Origin: an uncultured Alphaproteobacteria bacterium
GTDB taxonomy: Bacteria > Pseudomonadota > Alphaproteobacteria > Micropepsales > Micropepsaceae
Direction of reading: 5' to 3'
NCBI GenBank assembly: GCA_902826695.1
Contig: CADEFU010000009.1
Location: forward strand, 1 to 64,000
DNA: 64,000 nt
Shown here: piece after piece, positions 7,338 to 15,793 of the stretch
How the letters are laid out: every line of letters starts with the position of its first letter
Numbering within the stretch: the stretch's first letter is position 1
Position numbers and translations under genes: made by a program
The notes under the pieces: model-generated
The model's input: the letters and a program-made list of their open reading frames with translations, nothing else
Told to the model about the DNA's origin: nothing
The model's database searches: none

Positions 7338-8234
7338 TTAGGCGCGGCCGGCTTCGACTCTGCGGATGAAGTCGATCATCGGCCCCGTGACCGCCGGCAC
7401 GGCTGCGATCGGCATGTTGTGGCCCCAACCCTTGATGATGTGGAGTTCGGCGCCTTTGATGCACTCTGCGGTGTGGCGGCCCGCTTCGGGCTTGATCAGG
7501 ATGTCGGCGTCGCCATGGATGACGAGTGCACGGGTGTTGAGGCGCTTCAGCTGTTCCGTGCGGGGCGCGGTCGCCATGATCGCGGTCCATTGGCGGATCG
7601 CGCCTTCGGGGTAGTAGCTGCGGTCGTAGTTTGCGGCGAAGCGAGCGCGGACTTTGACTTGATCCTCGGGATAGCCGGGGCTTGCGATCACCAAGCGGGT
7701 TTTCGTGGCGTGGTCGGCGACGCTGTCCTTGTCTTCGGCTGGCGGTTTGGCCATCAGCGCTTCTTGCGCGGCCGGGTCGGAGCGCGGAAGCGACGGGTCG
7801 CTCGTCGTGGACATGAGCGAGATGAGGCTGCGCGTCTTCTGCGGGTGGCGTATCGCGACCAGCTGGGCGATCATGCCGCCCATCGAGGCGCCGGCAATGT
7901 GCGCGGACTGGACGTTCAGCGCGTCGAGCAGGGCGGCCACGTCGTCGGCCATGTCGTTCAGCGTGTAGGGGACCGGCGGTGTTGTGCCCTCCTTCACCGC
8001 GGCGGCGACGGCACGGATGTCGGGGATCACACCGTGGTGCTTATGGCCCAGGCCCACGTCGCGGTTGTCGAAGCGGATGACGCGCAGTCCTGCGGCTGCC
8101 AGAGCCTCATGGAACTCGTCGGGCCAAGACGTCATCTGCGAGGCGTAACCTTGAATAAGGACGATCGGTGCGCCCGTGGCGGGGCCTGAAAGCTCAACTT
8201 CGGTTTCGATGTTGTTCAGTTTGACGCGGGTCAT
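7338..8234 (-). CDS. alpha/beta hydrolase
   Basis: This 298-residue cytoplasmic alpha/beta hydrolase has oxyanion region LIQGYASQMTSW, nucleophile elbow GASMGG, acid HGDADILI and catalytic His in GWGHNMP. The closest look is to tetracycline-degrading or epoxide/ester hydrolases of the TPR-like broad alpha/beta family. A cap of about 60 residues follows the nucleophile. It lies downstream of nothing obvious and divergent from glpD. The function is probably ester hydrolysis; substrate unknown. Confidence 0.85.
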   Translation of the reverse strand: MTRVKLNNIETEVELSGPATGAPIVLIQGYASQMTSWPDEFHEALAAAGLRVIRFDNRDVGLGHKHHGVIPDIRAVAAAVKEGTTPPVPYTLNDMADDVAALLDALNVQSAHIAGASMGGMIAQLVAIRHPQKTRSLISLMSTTSDPSLPRSDPAAQEALMAKPPAEDKDSVADHATKTRLVIASPGYPEDQVKVRARFAANYDRSYYPEGAIRQWTAIMATAPRTEQLKRLNTRALVIHGDADILIKPEAGRHTAECIKGAELHIIKGWGHNMPIAAVPAVTGPMIDFIRRVEAGRA

Positions 8235-8368
8235 GAGCGGTCCGTTTGGTGAATGGCGTGTGGCTTAATCGTAGCAGAGTTTTTCCGCCCCCGCTTGCCG
8301 GGGCCGGGGGTGACAGGGCTGGCACACGTATATAAGGAGTGCGGGCAGCAGCTATCTCCTCAAGGCAC

Positions 8369-9985
8369 ATGCAACGGAACTTTCGCGGGCTCAACGCCAC
8401 TTTCGACGTCGCCATCATCGGCGGCGGGATTACCGGAGCCTGCATTGCGCGGGATGCGGCGCGGCGCGGGTATTCGGTCGCACTGATCGAGAAGCGCGAC
8501 TTTTCCTGTGGGACGTCGTCGGGGTCGTCGAAGCTCGTACACGGAGGCTTGCGCTATCTGAAGACGTTCGAGTTCGGGCTCATTCGCGAATCGCTGAAGG
8601 AGCGGCGCGTGTGGGAGAAGATTGCGCCGCACATGGTCTATCCGCTGCAGTTCATGTTGCCGGTGAAGAGTTCGAGCGAGAAGTGGTTCGTTGGGGCGGG
8701 GTTGACCGTTTACGATTTGCTCGCGTTCGACCGGAACAGGCTTGACGATCCGGATCAGCGTATGGCCGGACACCGGGCGATCTCGGCGAACGAAGCGCGG
8801 CGGTTGGAGCCTGCGGTCGAGCGCGAAGGGTTGTCGGGGGCGCTGCTCTACTACGACTGCCAGATGTATTCGCCGGAGCGGCTTGGTCTCGAGTGTTTGA
8901 TCGATGCGGCGGCGCATGGCGCGGTTGTTGCGAACTACGCGGAAGCCGTCGGGTTCGAACGGGCGAATGGCGGGATTCGCGCGGTGCGCGTGCGCGACAT
9001 CGCCGGCGGCGACGACGCGACGGTGAAGGCGAAACTCTTCATCAATGCGGCGGGACCCTGGGCCGACCGGTTGCTCGAGCTGATCTCCGGCGGCGAAGCC
9101 TCGCACAAACTAATTCGTTCGAAGGGCATTCACATCGTCACCCACAAACTGACGAACGGACGGGCGCTCGCGGTGAGCCACGAGGGCGGACACATCTTTG
9201 TCTTGCCGTGGCGCGACCATACGATCATCGGCACGACCGATACCGTGTTCAGCGAGAAGCCGGATTCGTTGAAGGTGACCGACGGCGATATCAGCGACTA
9301 CCTCGCCTACGTGAACGCGGCGTTACCAACATTGAAGCTGCAGCGCGAGCATGTGCTCTATGCATATGCGGGGTTGCGGCCATTGGTCGATGACGGATCG
9401 AAGGATTCCTACAACGCGAGCCGGCGCGCGGAGTTGGTGGACCATGCGGCGGAGGGCGGGCCTGCAAATCTCATCTCGGCGATTGGCGGCAAGTGGACGA
9501 CCTCGCGCGACAATGCAGAGAAGTGCGTCGATATGATCGCGGGCAAGCTTGGCGCGCAAAAGGACTGCGATACGGGTGACGTGCCGCTGCCGGGGGCGAC
9601 CGGACGGTTCAAGCATTTTGTCGAGAAGCTCACGCCGGATGCGCCATCGCCATCGATCGCGGCGAACCTTGCGCGCAACTATGGCGCGCGGGCGGCGCAG
9701 GTTTTGGCGCTTGGCGCGGAAGATAAGGCTTTGCTGAGCGCCGTTTCGCAACGTCTGCCCGATATTGCGGCCCAAGTCGCGTTCGCCGTACGATCGGAGA
9801 TGGCGATGACTTTGGACGATGTGCTGTTCCGGCGGACCGGGCTTGGCACGCTTGGGCCGCTTGAACCTAGCGCGGTCGAAGGTGTCGCTTCGATGATGGC
9901 CGGGTTGCTGGGCTGGAGCGAGCAGGAAAAGCAGCAGCAGCTGGCTTCAGTCGCCTGGCGGTACGAGGCTTTGGGACGCGCATGA
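8369..9985 (+). CDS. glpD: FAD-dependent glycerol-3-phosphate dehydrogenase
   Basis: This enzyme oxidises sn-glycerol-3-phosphate to dihydroxyacetone phosphate at the membrane, feeding electrons to quinone. The N-terminal FAD motif is VAIIGGGITGACIARDAA, followed by the GlpD hallmark GTSSGSSKLVHGGLRYL. The middle contains INAAGPWADRL and LPWRDHTIIGTTDT. At 538 residues it has the normal length, including the C-terminal helical domain. The lipid-kinase gene overlaps its stop by 4 bp (ATGA), so glycerophosphate oxidation and lipid phosphorylation appear to be co-expressed. Confidence 0.92.
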   Translation: MQRNFRGLNATFDVAIIGGGITGACIARDAARRGYSVALIEKRDFSCGTSSGSSKLVHGGLRYLKTFEFGLIRESLKERRVWEKIAPHMVYPLQFMLPVKSSSEKWFVGAGLTVYDLLAFDRNRLDDPDQRMAGHRAISANEARRLEPAVEREGLSGALLYYDCQMYSPERLGLECLIDAAAHGAVVANYAEAVGFERANGGIRAVRVRDIAGGDDATVKAKLFINAAGPWADRLLELISGGEASHKLIRSKGIHIVTHKLTNGRALAVSHEGGHIFVLPWRDHTIIGTTDTVFSEKPDSLKVTDGDISDYLAYVNAALPTLKLQREHVLYAYAGLRPLVDDGSKDSYNASRRAELVDHAAEGGPANLISAIGGKWTTSRDNAEKCVDMIAGKLGAQKDCDTGDVPLPGATGRFKHFVEKLTPDAPSPSIAANLARNYGARAAQVLALGAEDKALLSAVSQRLPDIAAQVAFAVRSEMAMTLDDVLFRRTGLGTLGPLEPSAVEGVASMMAGLLGWSEQEKQQQLASVAWRYEALGRA

Positions 9986-10917
9986 AAACGCTTGCGGTCA
10001 TCAATCCGCGGTCGGGCGGCGGCAAGGCGGGGCGCGACGCGCAGTCGATCGCAACGCGGCTCGCCGAAGTTACCGGACCGATCACGGTTGCGATGACGAA
10101 CGGTCCGATGGATGCGATGCGGATCACGACGCATGCGTTGATGGACGGGTTTGAGCGCGTGGTCGCCGTCGGTGGCGACGGCACGATCAACGAGGTCGTG
10201 AACGGCTTCTTTCAAAACGGCCAGGCGATCAACCCGGAGGCTGAGTTCGCGCTGCTGAACCTCGGCACCGGCGGCGATTTCCGCAAGACTTTCGATATAG
10301 ACGCCGGGTTCGATGCCTCGCTTGAGCGGATCGCCGAGGGACGCGTCAGATACATCGATGTGGGGCGCTTTACGTTCGTGACGCCCGAGGGCAAGAGCGG
10401 CGTGAGGCACTTTGCGAACATCGCAAGCTTCGGCATGAGCGGGCACGTGGTCGATCGCGTGAACCGGTCGCCTTTGAAGCGCGCGCTGGGCGGGTTCGTC
10501 TACACCTGGGCGAGCGTGACGGCGTTGTTCAGCTACAGGGCCAAGCCGGTGCGGTTGAAGGTGGACGACGTGTTCGACGAGGTCGTCAAGATTTCAACCT
10601 GCGCAGTCTGCAACGGCCAATTCTTCGGCGGCGGGATGCGGGTTGCGCCCGATGCCGCGCCCGACGACGGGTTCCTCGACGTGATCATCATGGCGGATGC
10701 GCCGAAGATGAACGTGCTGAAGTCGCTCGGCGACATCAAGTCGGGCGCGCACGTCAACAATGAGAATGTGAAGGTGTTTCGCGCGAAGTCCGTGATCGCG
10801 ACGCCCGTCGAGGCGACGGCGGGCGCGGCGGTGCATATCGAGGCCGACGGTGAGGCACCGGGGCGCCTGCCCGCAATGTTCGAGGTTATGCCGAAAGCGT
10901 TGAAGTTTAGGGCTTGA
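9982..10917 (+). CDS. diacylglycerol kinase-like lipid kinase (YegS/DgkB type)
   Basis: This 311-residue ATP-dependent lipid kinase belongs to the DAGK catalytic family. It begins KTLAVINPRSGGGKAG, has the nucleotide-binding GGDGTINEVVNGF near residue 58 and GTGGDFRKTF. The C-terminal beta-sandwich includes GGGMRVAPDAAPDDGFLDV. It phosphorylates diacylglycerol or a related lipid at the inner membrane. It is translationally coupled to glpD (4-bp overlap), pointing to recycling of glycerolipid backbones. Confidence 0.88.
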   Translation: MKTLAVINPRSGGGKAGRDAQSIATRLAEVTGPITVAMTNGPMDAMRITTHALMDGFERVVAVGGDGTINEVVNGFFQNGQAINPEAEFALLNLGTGGDFRKTFDIDAGFDASLERIAEGRVRYIDVGRFTFVTPEGKSGVRHFANIASFGMSGHVVDRVNRSPLKRALGGFVYTWASVTALFSYRAKPVRLKVDDVFDEVVKISTCAVCNGQFFGGGMRVAPDAAPDDGFLDVIIMADAPKMNVLKSLGDIKSGAHVNNENVKVFRAKSVIATPVEATAGAAVHIEADGEAPGRLPAMFEVMPKALKFRA

Positions 10918-10952
10918 GGCGACAGCGCCGCGTTTCCAGCTCTGCTCGTCTT

Positions 10953-11146
10953 GCTCACGCCAATTTGCCACGGCGCAAAGAGAAGAATTCTCACACAATG
11001 AAACAATGACACAATGAGGGGTGATCGCCCGTGCGCAGGCGCGATGCCGCTCTTGGATGGCGCTTCGCGCCGGATGAGCGATCTCCCATTGTGTCATTGT
11101 TTCATTGTGTGAGGCATTCTTTGCGCCTTGACGCCTTGGCGTGAGG
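10953..11146. repeat. long imperfect palindrome with 26-bp perfect core arms
   Basis: Positions 10991-11016 and 11087-11112 are perfect 26-bp inverted repeats built from the word ACAATG. Outside them a second, weaker layer pairs (CTCACGCCAA...GGCGCAAAGA on the left with TTTGCGCC...TTGGCGTGAG on the right). The loop of about 70 nt is GC-rich. It occupies most of the gap between the lipid kinase and the next gene. Unlike the 2.5-kb repeat, it has no GGGAGC core. Confidence 0.85.
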
Positions 11147-11187
11147 CTCTTTTGCCGACAGTATTGAGATGATCTGGAGATTCACGC

Positions 11188-12846
11188 ATGCCGATTGATC
11201 GCAAAGACACGCGTTGGAACGGGTGGGGATGGGTGAAGGCGCACAATCCGCTCGAGGGGCGCGAGGCGGCGTTCGGGTGGATGGCGGATGCGCTCGGCAC
11301 CGGGCCGCTACCGCAGACGCCGGCGAAGAAACTGGAAGAGTGTACGCTGCCGGCGACGCGGCTCGGGAGCAAGCGGGCGGCGCTGGCTGCGATCGCTGAG
11401 GTGCGCGACGACACGTTCGAACGCGCGGCGCACACGCGCGGCAAGAGCTATTTCGACTTGTTGAAGCTGCGCGCGGGCGATCTTGTCGACGCGCCGGATG
11501 CGGTCGTTTATCCGAAGACGGCGGACGAGGTCGTGCGCGTTCTCGCCTGGGCTTCCGCCGAGCGCGTTGCCGTCGTGCCGTTTGCCGGCGGGTCGAGCGT
11601 GGTCGGCGGGCTGACCGGATCGGCGAAGGGGTTCGAGGCGACGATCGCGCTCGATCTCACCGCGATGAACAAGTTTGGCGCCATCGACAAAACCTCGCTG
11701 ACCGCGACGGCGGAGGCTGGGATCTACGGCGTCGACTTCGAGGCGGCGTTGAACGCCCAAGGCTTCAAGCACGGGCATCATCCGCAGTCGTTCGAGTTCT
11801 CGACGCTGGGCGGATGGATAGCGGCGTCGGGTGCGGGGCAGCAGTCGAACGCCTATGGCCGCGCGGGCGATTGGTTTGCGGGCGCGACGGTGGCGACGGC
11901 GAAGGGGCTGTGGCGGCTCCCTGCCCTGCCCGCGTCGGCGGCCGGGCCCGATTTGCGGGCGCTTCTCGTTGGCTCGGAAGGTGCGTTCGGCGTGATCACC
12001 GAGGCGACCGTGCGCATTCATGCCAAGCCGGAGGCGAGCGAATACACCGCCTATCTCTTCCCCGACTTTGCGAGCGGGGCGGAGGCGATCCGGCGCATGG
12101 TGCAAGCGGAACTGCCGACGGCGACGATGCGCCTTTCGGATGCGGACGAGACATATTTCTTCCAAGCTCTCGGCAAGGCCGGTGCGGCGCCGACGTTCAA
12201 GGACAAGCTGCAGGCGCGCTATCTCGCGGCGCGGGGCATGGGCGAGAAACCGTGCGCGATGATCTTGGGCTTTGAGGGCGATCAGGATCGCGTGGACTAT
12301 GGCGCGGCGGCGGCGCGAAAAATCATTCGCGCGTGCGGTGGCATCGGTGTCGGCAAGTCGCCCGCGAACCGCTGGTATCAAGGACGCTTTCATGGGCCGT
12401 ACTCGCGCGATCCGATGATGGATCGTGGGCTTGGCGTCGATACGCTCGAGACCGCGACGACGTGGTCGAACGTCGACAACTTATGGAAGGCCGTGCGCGG
12501 CGCGCTCGACGAGGCGATGCGCGCCAAGGCGCCCACGAAAGGCGCGCACGGTATCGTGCTCGCGCATATCAGCCACGCCTACCACGACGGCGCGAGCCTC
12601 TATTTCACGTATGCGTGGCCGCGCGATCTCGCCGATCCGGTCGGCCAGTGGCGCGTGATCAAAGGCGCCGCGTCAGACGCGATCGTACGCGCGGGCGGCA
12701 CGATCACGCACCACCACGGCGTGGGCGAAGATCACCTGCCCTGGCTTGAGGCGGAGAAAGGTGCGACGGGGATCGGCGTGCTCAAGGCCGTGAAGCGGGA
12801 GCTGGATCCGGCCGGCGTGATGAATCCGGGGAAGATGGTGGGGTGA
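11188..12846 (+). CDS. FAD-binding oxidase, alkyl-DHAP synthase-like
   Basis: This is a 552-residue flavoprotein of the FAD_binding_4 plus C-terminal FAD-oxidase type. Its features point to the alkylglycerone-phosphate synthase group: an N-terminal WNGWGW segment, the pyrophosphate loop VVPFAGGSSVVGGL, GHHPQSFEFSTLGGWIA, and a C-terminal GGTITHHHGVGEDH. The last matches the active-site histidine patch of AGPS. AGPS makes the ether bond of ether lipids from acyl-DHAP. Just downstream of glpD (a DHAP source) and a lipid kinase, an ether-lipid role is attractive but unproven. A D-lactate/glycolate-type oxidase is the alternative. Confidence 0.75.
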   Translation: MPIDRKDTRWNGWGWVKAHNPLEGREAAFGWMADALGTGPLPQTPAKKLEECTLPATRLGSKRAALAAIAEVRDDTFERAAHTRGKSYFDLLKLRAGDLVDAPDAVVYPKTADEVVRVLAWASAERVAVVPFAGGSSVVGGLTGSAKGFEATIALDLTAMNKFGAIDKTSLTATAEAGIYGVDFEAALNAQGFKHGHHPQSFEFSTLGGWIAASGAGQQSNAYGRAGDWFAGATVATAKGLWRLPALPASAAGPDLRALLVGSEGAFGVITEATVRIHAKPEASEYTAYLFPDFASGAEAIRRMVQAELPTATMRLSDADETYFFQALGKAGAAPTFKDKLQARYLAARGMGEKPCAMILGFEGDQDRVDYGAAAARKIIRACGGIGVGKSPANRWYQGRFHGPYSRDPMMDRGLGVDTLETATTWSNVDNLWKAVRGALDEAMRAKAPTKGAHGIVLAHISHAYHDGASLYFTYAWPRDLADPVGQWRVIKGAASDAIVRAGGTITHHHGVGEDHLPWLEAEKGATGIGVLKAVKRELDPAGVMNPGKMVG

Positions 12847-12849
12847 TCG

Positions 12850-13281
12850 ATGCGCTGGTGGATTCTCGGGGCTGTGGTTGTGCTTGCGGGCACCGTTGCT
12901 GCCGACAAGTTGTTTGGACCTTCGCGAAATCTCTATGCTGAACGCGTCGCACCGTATGCGGCGTCAGCTTCGGTGGTTTGCGCTAAGGAACCCGGACTCT
13001 TGGCTGGCCCATTCGTCGCCAAAGCGGAAACCGCGCGCGCTATTTTTGATGCCGTTGCACGCGGATTGCGCGGCGACGCGCACATGGCGGCGTACGAAAT
13101 CAAAGTGCGCGAGGAAGTCGACCATTGGGCCGTCTATCAAGCGCTCAAGCCCGAACCCGGCGACTGTGGCGTTGCCCCTTCAGGAGCCCGGACCTGCTCC
13201 GTCACAAGTGGCGGCGGCGGTCTTCAGATGCGCATCGACAAGTGTACCGGAGCGATATCTCACGCGCATTTCGCAAGATGA
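12850..13281 (+). CDS. exported small hypothetical protein
   Basis: I do not recognise this 143-residue protein. The N-terminus is a signal peptide or single anchor (WWILGAVVVLAGTVAADKL). Three cysteines in the C-terminal half (CGV, TCSV, KCTG) suggest disulfides in the periplasm. It starts 3 bp after the flavoprotein stop, with a GGGGTG just before, so it is probably co-transcribed with that gene. Its end faces the S41 protease. Confidence 0.6.
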   Translation: MRWWILGAVVVLAGTVAADKLFGPSRNLYAERVAPYAASASVVCAKEPGLLAGPFVAKAETARAIFDAVARGLRGDAHMAAYEIKVREEVDHWAVYQALKPEPGDCGVAPSGARTCSVTSGGGGLQMRIDKCTGAISHAHFAR

Positions 13282-13300
13282 CTATCGGGCTGCGGATCGT

Positions 13301-14728
13301 TTAGCGCAGCTCGCGTTCCAGAACCGCCGCCAGCGCCGGGTCGATACCTTGGCGGTAGGCGGCGAAGGTTGGTGGGGCTGCGATGTCGGGCTTCAGCGTT
13401 GCGATGCGGACGGGGTAGCGGTCGTTCAGCCAGAAGCAGGTTTCGACGTCGATGCACGGGCCGTTGTAGACGTGGCGGCCGGCTGCGTAGCTGACGGTGA
13501 AGAAGGCGTTGGGTAGGTTGAACGTGCCACCTTCGGCCCAGAAGTCGAGGCGGTCGCCCACCTCTTCGCCCACGATTTTCGCGCGGGGGCCGGCGGCCTC
13601 TTTCACTGCGGCAACCGTCGTGATGGCGGCGGAGAACGTGTAGGGCGAGGTTAGGACGTAGATGTTCGCGTCTGCCGCCGCGCTCGGTAGCGCGCGGGCG
13701 AAGGCGTACGTCTTCGTGTAGTCGCCGCCGCCATTCATACGCATGTCGAGGACGACGAAGGCAGGGCGCTCTTGCCGCACGCGTGCTAGTGCGCCGTCGA
13801 GGAAGGGCCTAAGCGGTTCTTCGTCGCCGTCGTCGTTGTGAGTGAGGCCGATGTAGAGCCCTCGCTTCGGCAACTGCGCGATCGTGAAGAGCTTCATCGG
13901 GGCTTGCAAAGCGACGGGAAGGCTGGGGCCGGGTTTCAAGAGGCTCACCATGCCGTCGCCGGCCGCGCGCGGATAGAGCAGGCGGGCCGTGTTCGAGACC
14001 CAGGCGGAGCGGTCGCGCCGTTCGGCTTCGATGCGGCGCGTGAAGGGCGTTCCGTTGCCGAGGACGCCGCTCAGCGTCAGGGCGTTGCGATCATTCGCGA
14101 GCCCTGCTGCTTGCAGCAACGCCGGCGACTCCAGCATTGGGATGAGGCGCACGCGGCGGCGCGCTTCGGTGCCGCCGTGGTAGCGGCGGATGACGGCGTA
14201 GATGTCGTCGATGCGCTTGCCGTCGATTGTGTCGATACGGGCGCCGAGGAGCTCGGCGAAGGCGGGGTTCGTCCAGAGCACGTGGAGACCGTCGGCGAAC
14301 AGGTACGTGCGCAGCGGCAGACGCGGCGTGTTCTTGCGGAACGCGTTCTCGCCGATCGCGGTGTGGGCGTTGTCAGCAAGCGCCGCGATTTCGGCGATGC
14401 GCAGCACGAACTGTTCGTGGCTGAGGTTGCGTGCGTCTGCGGCGAGCGCCTTCGCTCGGCGTTGTGCTTCGGCGCGGGCGGCGGGTGCGTACGATCGGTC
14501 GTACCCCGGGAAAGCGGCAAAGTAGGCTGCGTCGACAGCTTGGCCCTCACGTTCGTCAGGCAGTTCGGCGGGTTCGGGTTGCGGCGGGCCGTAGTGGAAG
14601 CGGCGCTCAAGCTCGCGGTCGAACGTCGCGTCGTCGAGCGCGCGCGGGTCGATGGGAGCGGCCATCGCGGCGGCGACGAGGACCCCCACGATCGCGGCAG
14701 CGTTTACAAGGTTCGCTACGTGCTTCAT
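13301..14728 (-). CDS. exported S41-family (C-terminal processing-like) peptidase
   Basis: This 475-residue protein has a signal peptide (VGVLVAAAMAAP). Its C-terminal tail-specific protease fold has the strand VVLDMRMNGGGD and the nucleophile region TSPYTFSAAITTVAAVKEA, where the serine of FSAA is the likely catalytic residue. No PDZ domain is obvious, and the canonical lysine is at the usual spacing (AVK). These secreted S41 proteins are often of unknown substrate. It is divergent from the Lrp-family gene, with 100 bp between. Confidence 0.8.
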   Translation of the reverse strand: MKHVANLVNAAAIVGVLVAAAMAAPIDPRALDDATFDRELERRFHYGPPQPEPAELPDEREGQAVDAAYFAAFPGYDRSYAPAARAEAQRRAKALAADARNLSHEQFVLRIAEIAALADNAHTAIGENAFRKNTPRLPLRTYLFADGLHVLWTNPAFAELLGARIDTIDGKRIDDIYAVIRRYHGGTEARRRVRLIPMLESPALLQAAGLANDRNALTLSGVLGNGTPFTRRIEAERRDRSAWVSNTARLLYPRAAGDGMVSLLKPGPSLPVALQAPMKLFTIAQLPKRGLYIGLTHNDDGDEEPLRPFLDGALARVRQERPAFVVLDMRMNGGGDYTKTYAFARALPSAAADANIYVLTSPYTFSAAITTVAAVKEAAGPRAKIVGEEVGDRLDFWAEGGTFNLPNAFFTVSYAAGRHVYNGPCIDVETCFWLNDRYPVRIATLKPDIAAPPTFAAYRQGIDPALAAVLERELR

Positions 14729-14828
14729 TCTCAGCACGATAGTGCAATCTTCCGCGCGACGGTACGCGAGTGCGCTTCGTCAACGCGAAATTCTTGCACT
14801 GTTGGACACCGGAACGCGTGGTTTTTGC

Positions 14829-15341
14829 ATGTACGATCGTCAAGACTTGTTGATCGCCGCCGCTTTGCAGGACGACAACCGGCTGGGTGTCGACGAGCTC
14901 GCACGGAAAGTCGAGCTCTCGCCCTCGGCGGTTCACCGGCGGATCGCGCGGCTGCGCGAGGACGGCATCATCAAGGCGGATGTTTCCGTGCTCGATCCGA
15001 AGGCGCTTGGCTTCGGCATGACGTTCATCGTCGAGGTCATTCTGGAAAAGGTGCGCGTCGGCGAGGTTTCGGCGATCAAGAAGCGGCTGAAGGCGGCGCC
15101 GGAGGTGCAGCAGATCTACAACGTCACCGGCGACGTCGATCTACTGCTGATCGTGCTTGCGCGCGATGTGGAGCACTTCGAGCAGATATCGCGCGAGCTG
15201 TTCTCCGCCGATCCGCACGTGCGACGTTACAAGACGAGTGTTGTCATGGACCGGGTGAAGACGGGGCAGACGGTGCCTATCCTCGCTTCATCAGCCGCCG
15301 CTAGTTCAGTGCGGCGCTCGCCTCGCGTGCCAAGCCGATGA
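14829..15341 (+). CDS. Lrp/AsnC-family transcriptional regulator
   Basis: It has an N-terminal winged helix-turn-helix (DLLIAAALQDDNRLGVDELA, then LSPSAVHRRIARLREDGII) and a C-terminal RAM/AsnC ligand domain ending near IYNVTGDVDLLLIVLARD. Lrp-type proteins form octamers that sense amino acids. The ATG at 14829 is used because the fold begins there. The last 15 residues run past the usual end and overlap the convergent DinB gene by 41 bp. Placed divergently from the S41 peptidase, it may regulate that gene. A link to amino-acid release is inference. Confidence 0.88.
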   Translation: MYDRQDLLIAAALQDDNRLGVDELARKVELSPSAVHRRIARLREDGIIKADVSVLDPKALGFGMTFIVEVILEKVRVGEVSAIKKRLKAAPEVQQIYNVTGDVDLLLIVLARDVEHFEQISRELFSADPHVRRYKTSVVMDRVKTGQTVPILASSAAASSVRRSPRVPSR

Positions 15342-15792
15342 GTTGAGAGCGGTGACGCTCGATGTGCGCGCCGGCAAAGATGAGCCATTGCACGCCGTCT
15401 AGCGTCCCGAAGACGGGATGCGCCGCGCCGCGAGCGCGCAAGTCTTCAATGGCTGCTGCCTCACGAACGGCGGCGACGGCTGCACGGAAAGTGTCCGCGT
15501 GATCGGTCCACCGCGTCCATGTGCCGGTCGGGGTCGCGACGTTTGGCGGCTCATCGCCACGGTAGAAGAGGTAGGGAATTTCCTCGTCGACGATGTCCGG
15601 CGCCTTGCCGAGCGGCGCGAGCGTACGAAAGCGCTTCGCGATGTTCCCGGTGGCGATCGTGACATGTTCGGCGACATCGCCCATCGACCAAGCACCAGGT
15701 TTTGACCGGAACGCCCAGCGCGCCTCGGCGACGCCGAGGCATTGTTGCTCGAAGCGATCGGCGGCCGCGATCAGGAAGCCGGTCGGGCTCAT
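15301..15792 (-). CDS. DinB-superfamily protein
   Basis: This 163-residue four-helix protein of the DinB/YfiT type has the family's histidine pattern: MGDVAEHVTIATGNIA in helix 2 and FAGAHIERHRSQL in the last helix. These histidines form a metal site in related proteins. Members are stress-induced or thiol-transferase related, with mostly unknown substrates. It lies 1 bp after the quinone-oxidoreductase-like gene on the same strand, probably one operon. Confidence 0.75.
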   Translation of the reverse strand: MSPTGFLIAAADRFEQQCLGVAEARWAFRSKPGAWSMGDVAEHVTIATGNIAKRFRTLAPLGKAPDIVDEEIPYLFYRGDEPPNVATPTGTWTRWTDHADTFRAAVAAVREAAAIEDLRARGAAHPVFGTLDGVQWLIFAGAHIERHRSQLIGLAREASAALN

Positions 15793-15793
15793 C

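Noticed and set aside
9679-10446. Minus-strand open frame of 255 codons over the glpD/lipid-kinase junction
   Set aside because: Shadow of two genes with clear motifs and an ATGA overlap.
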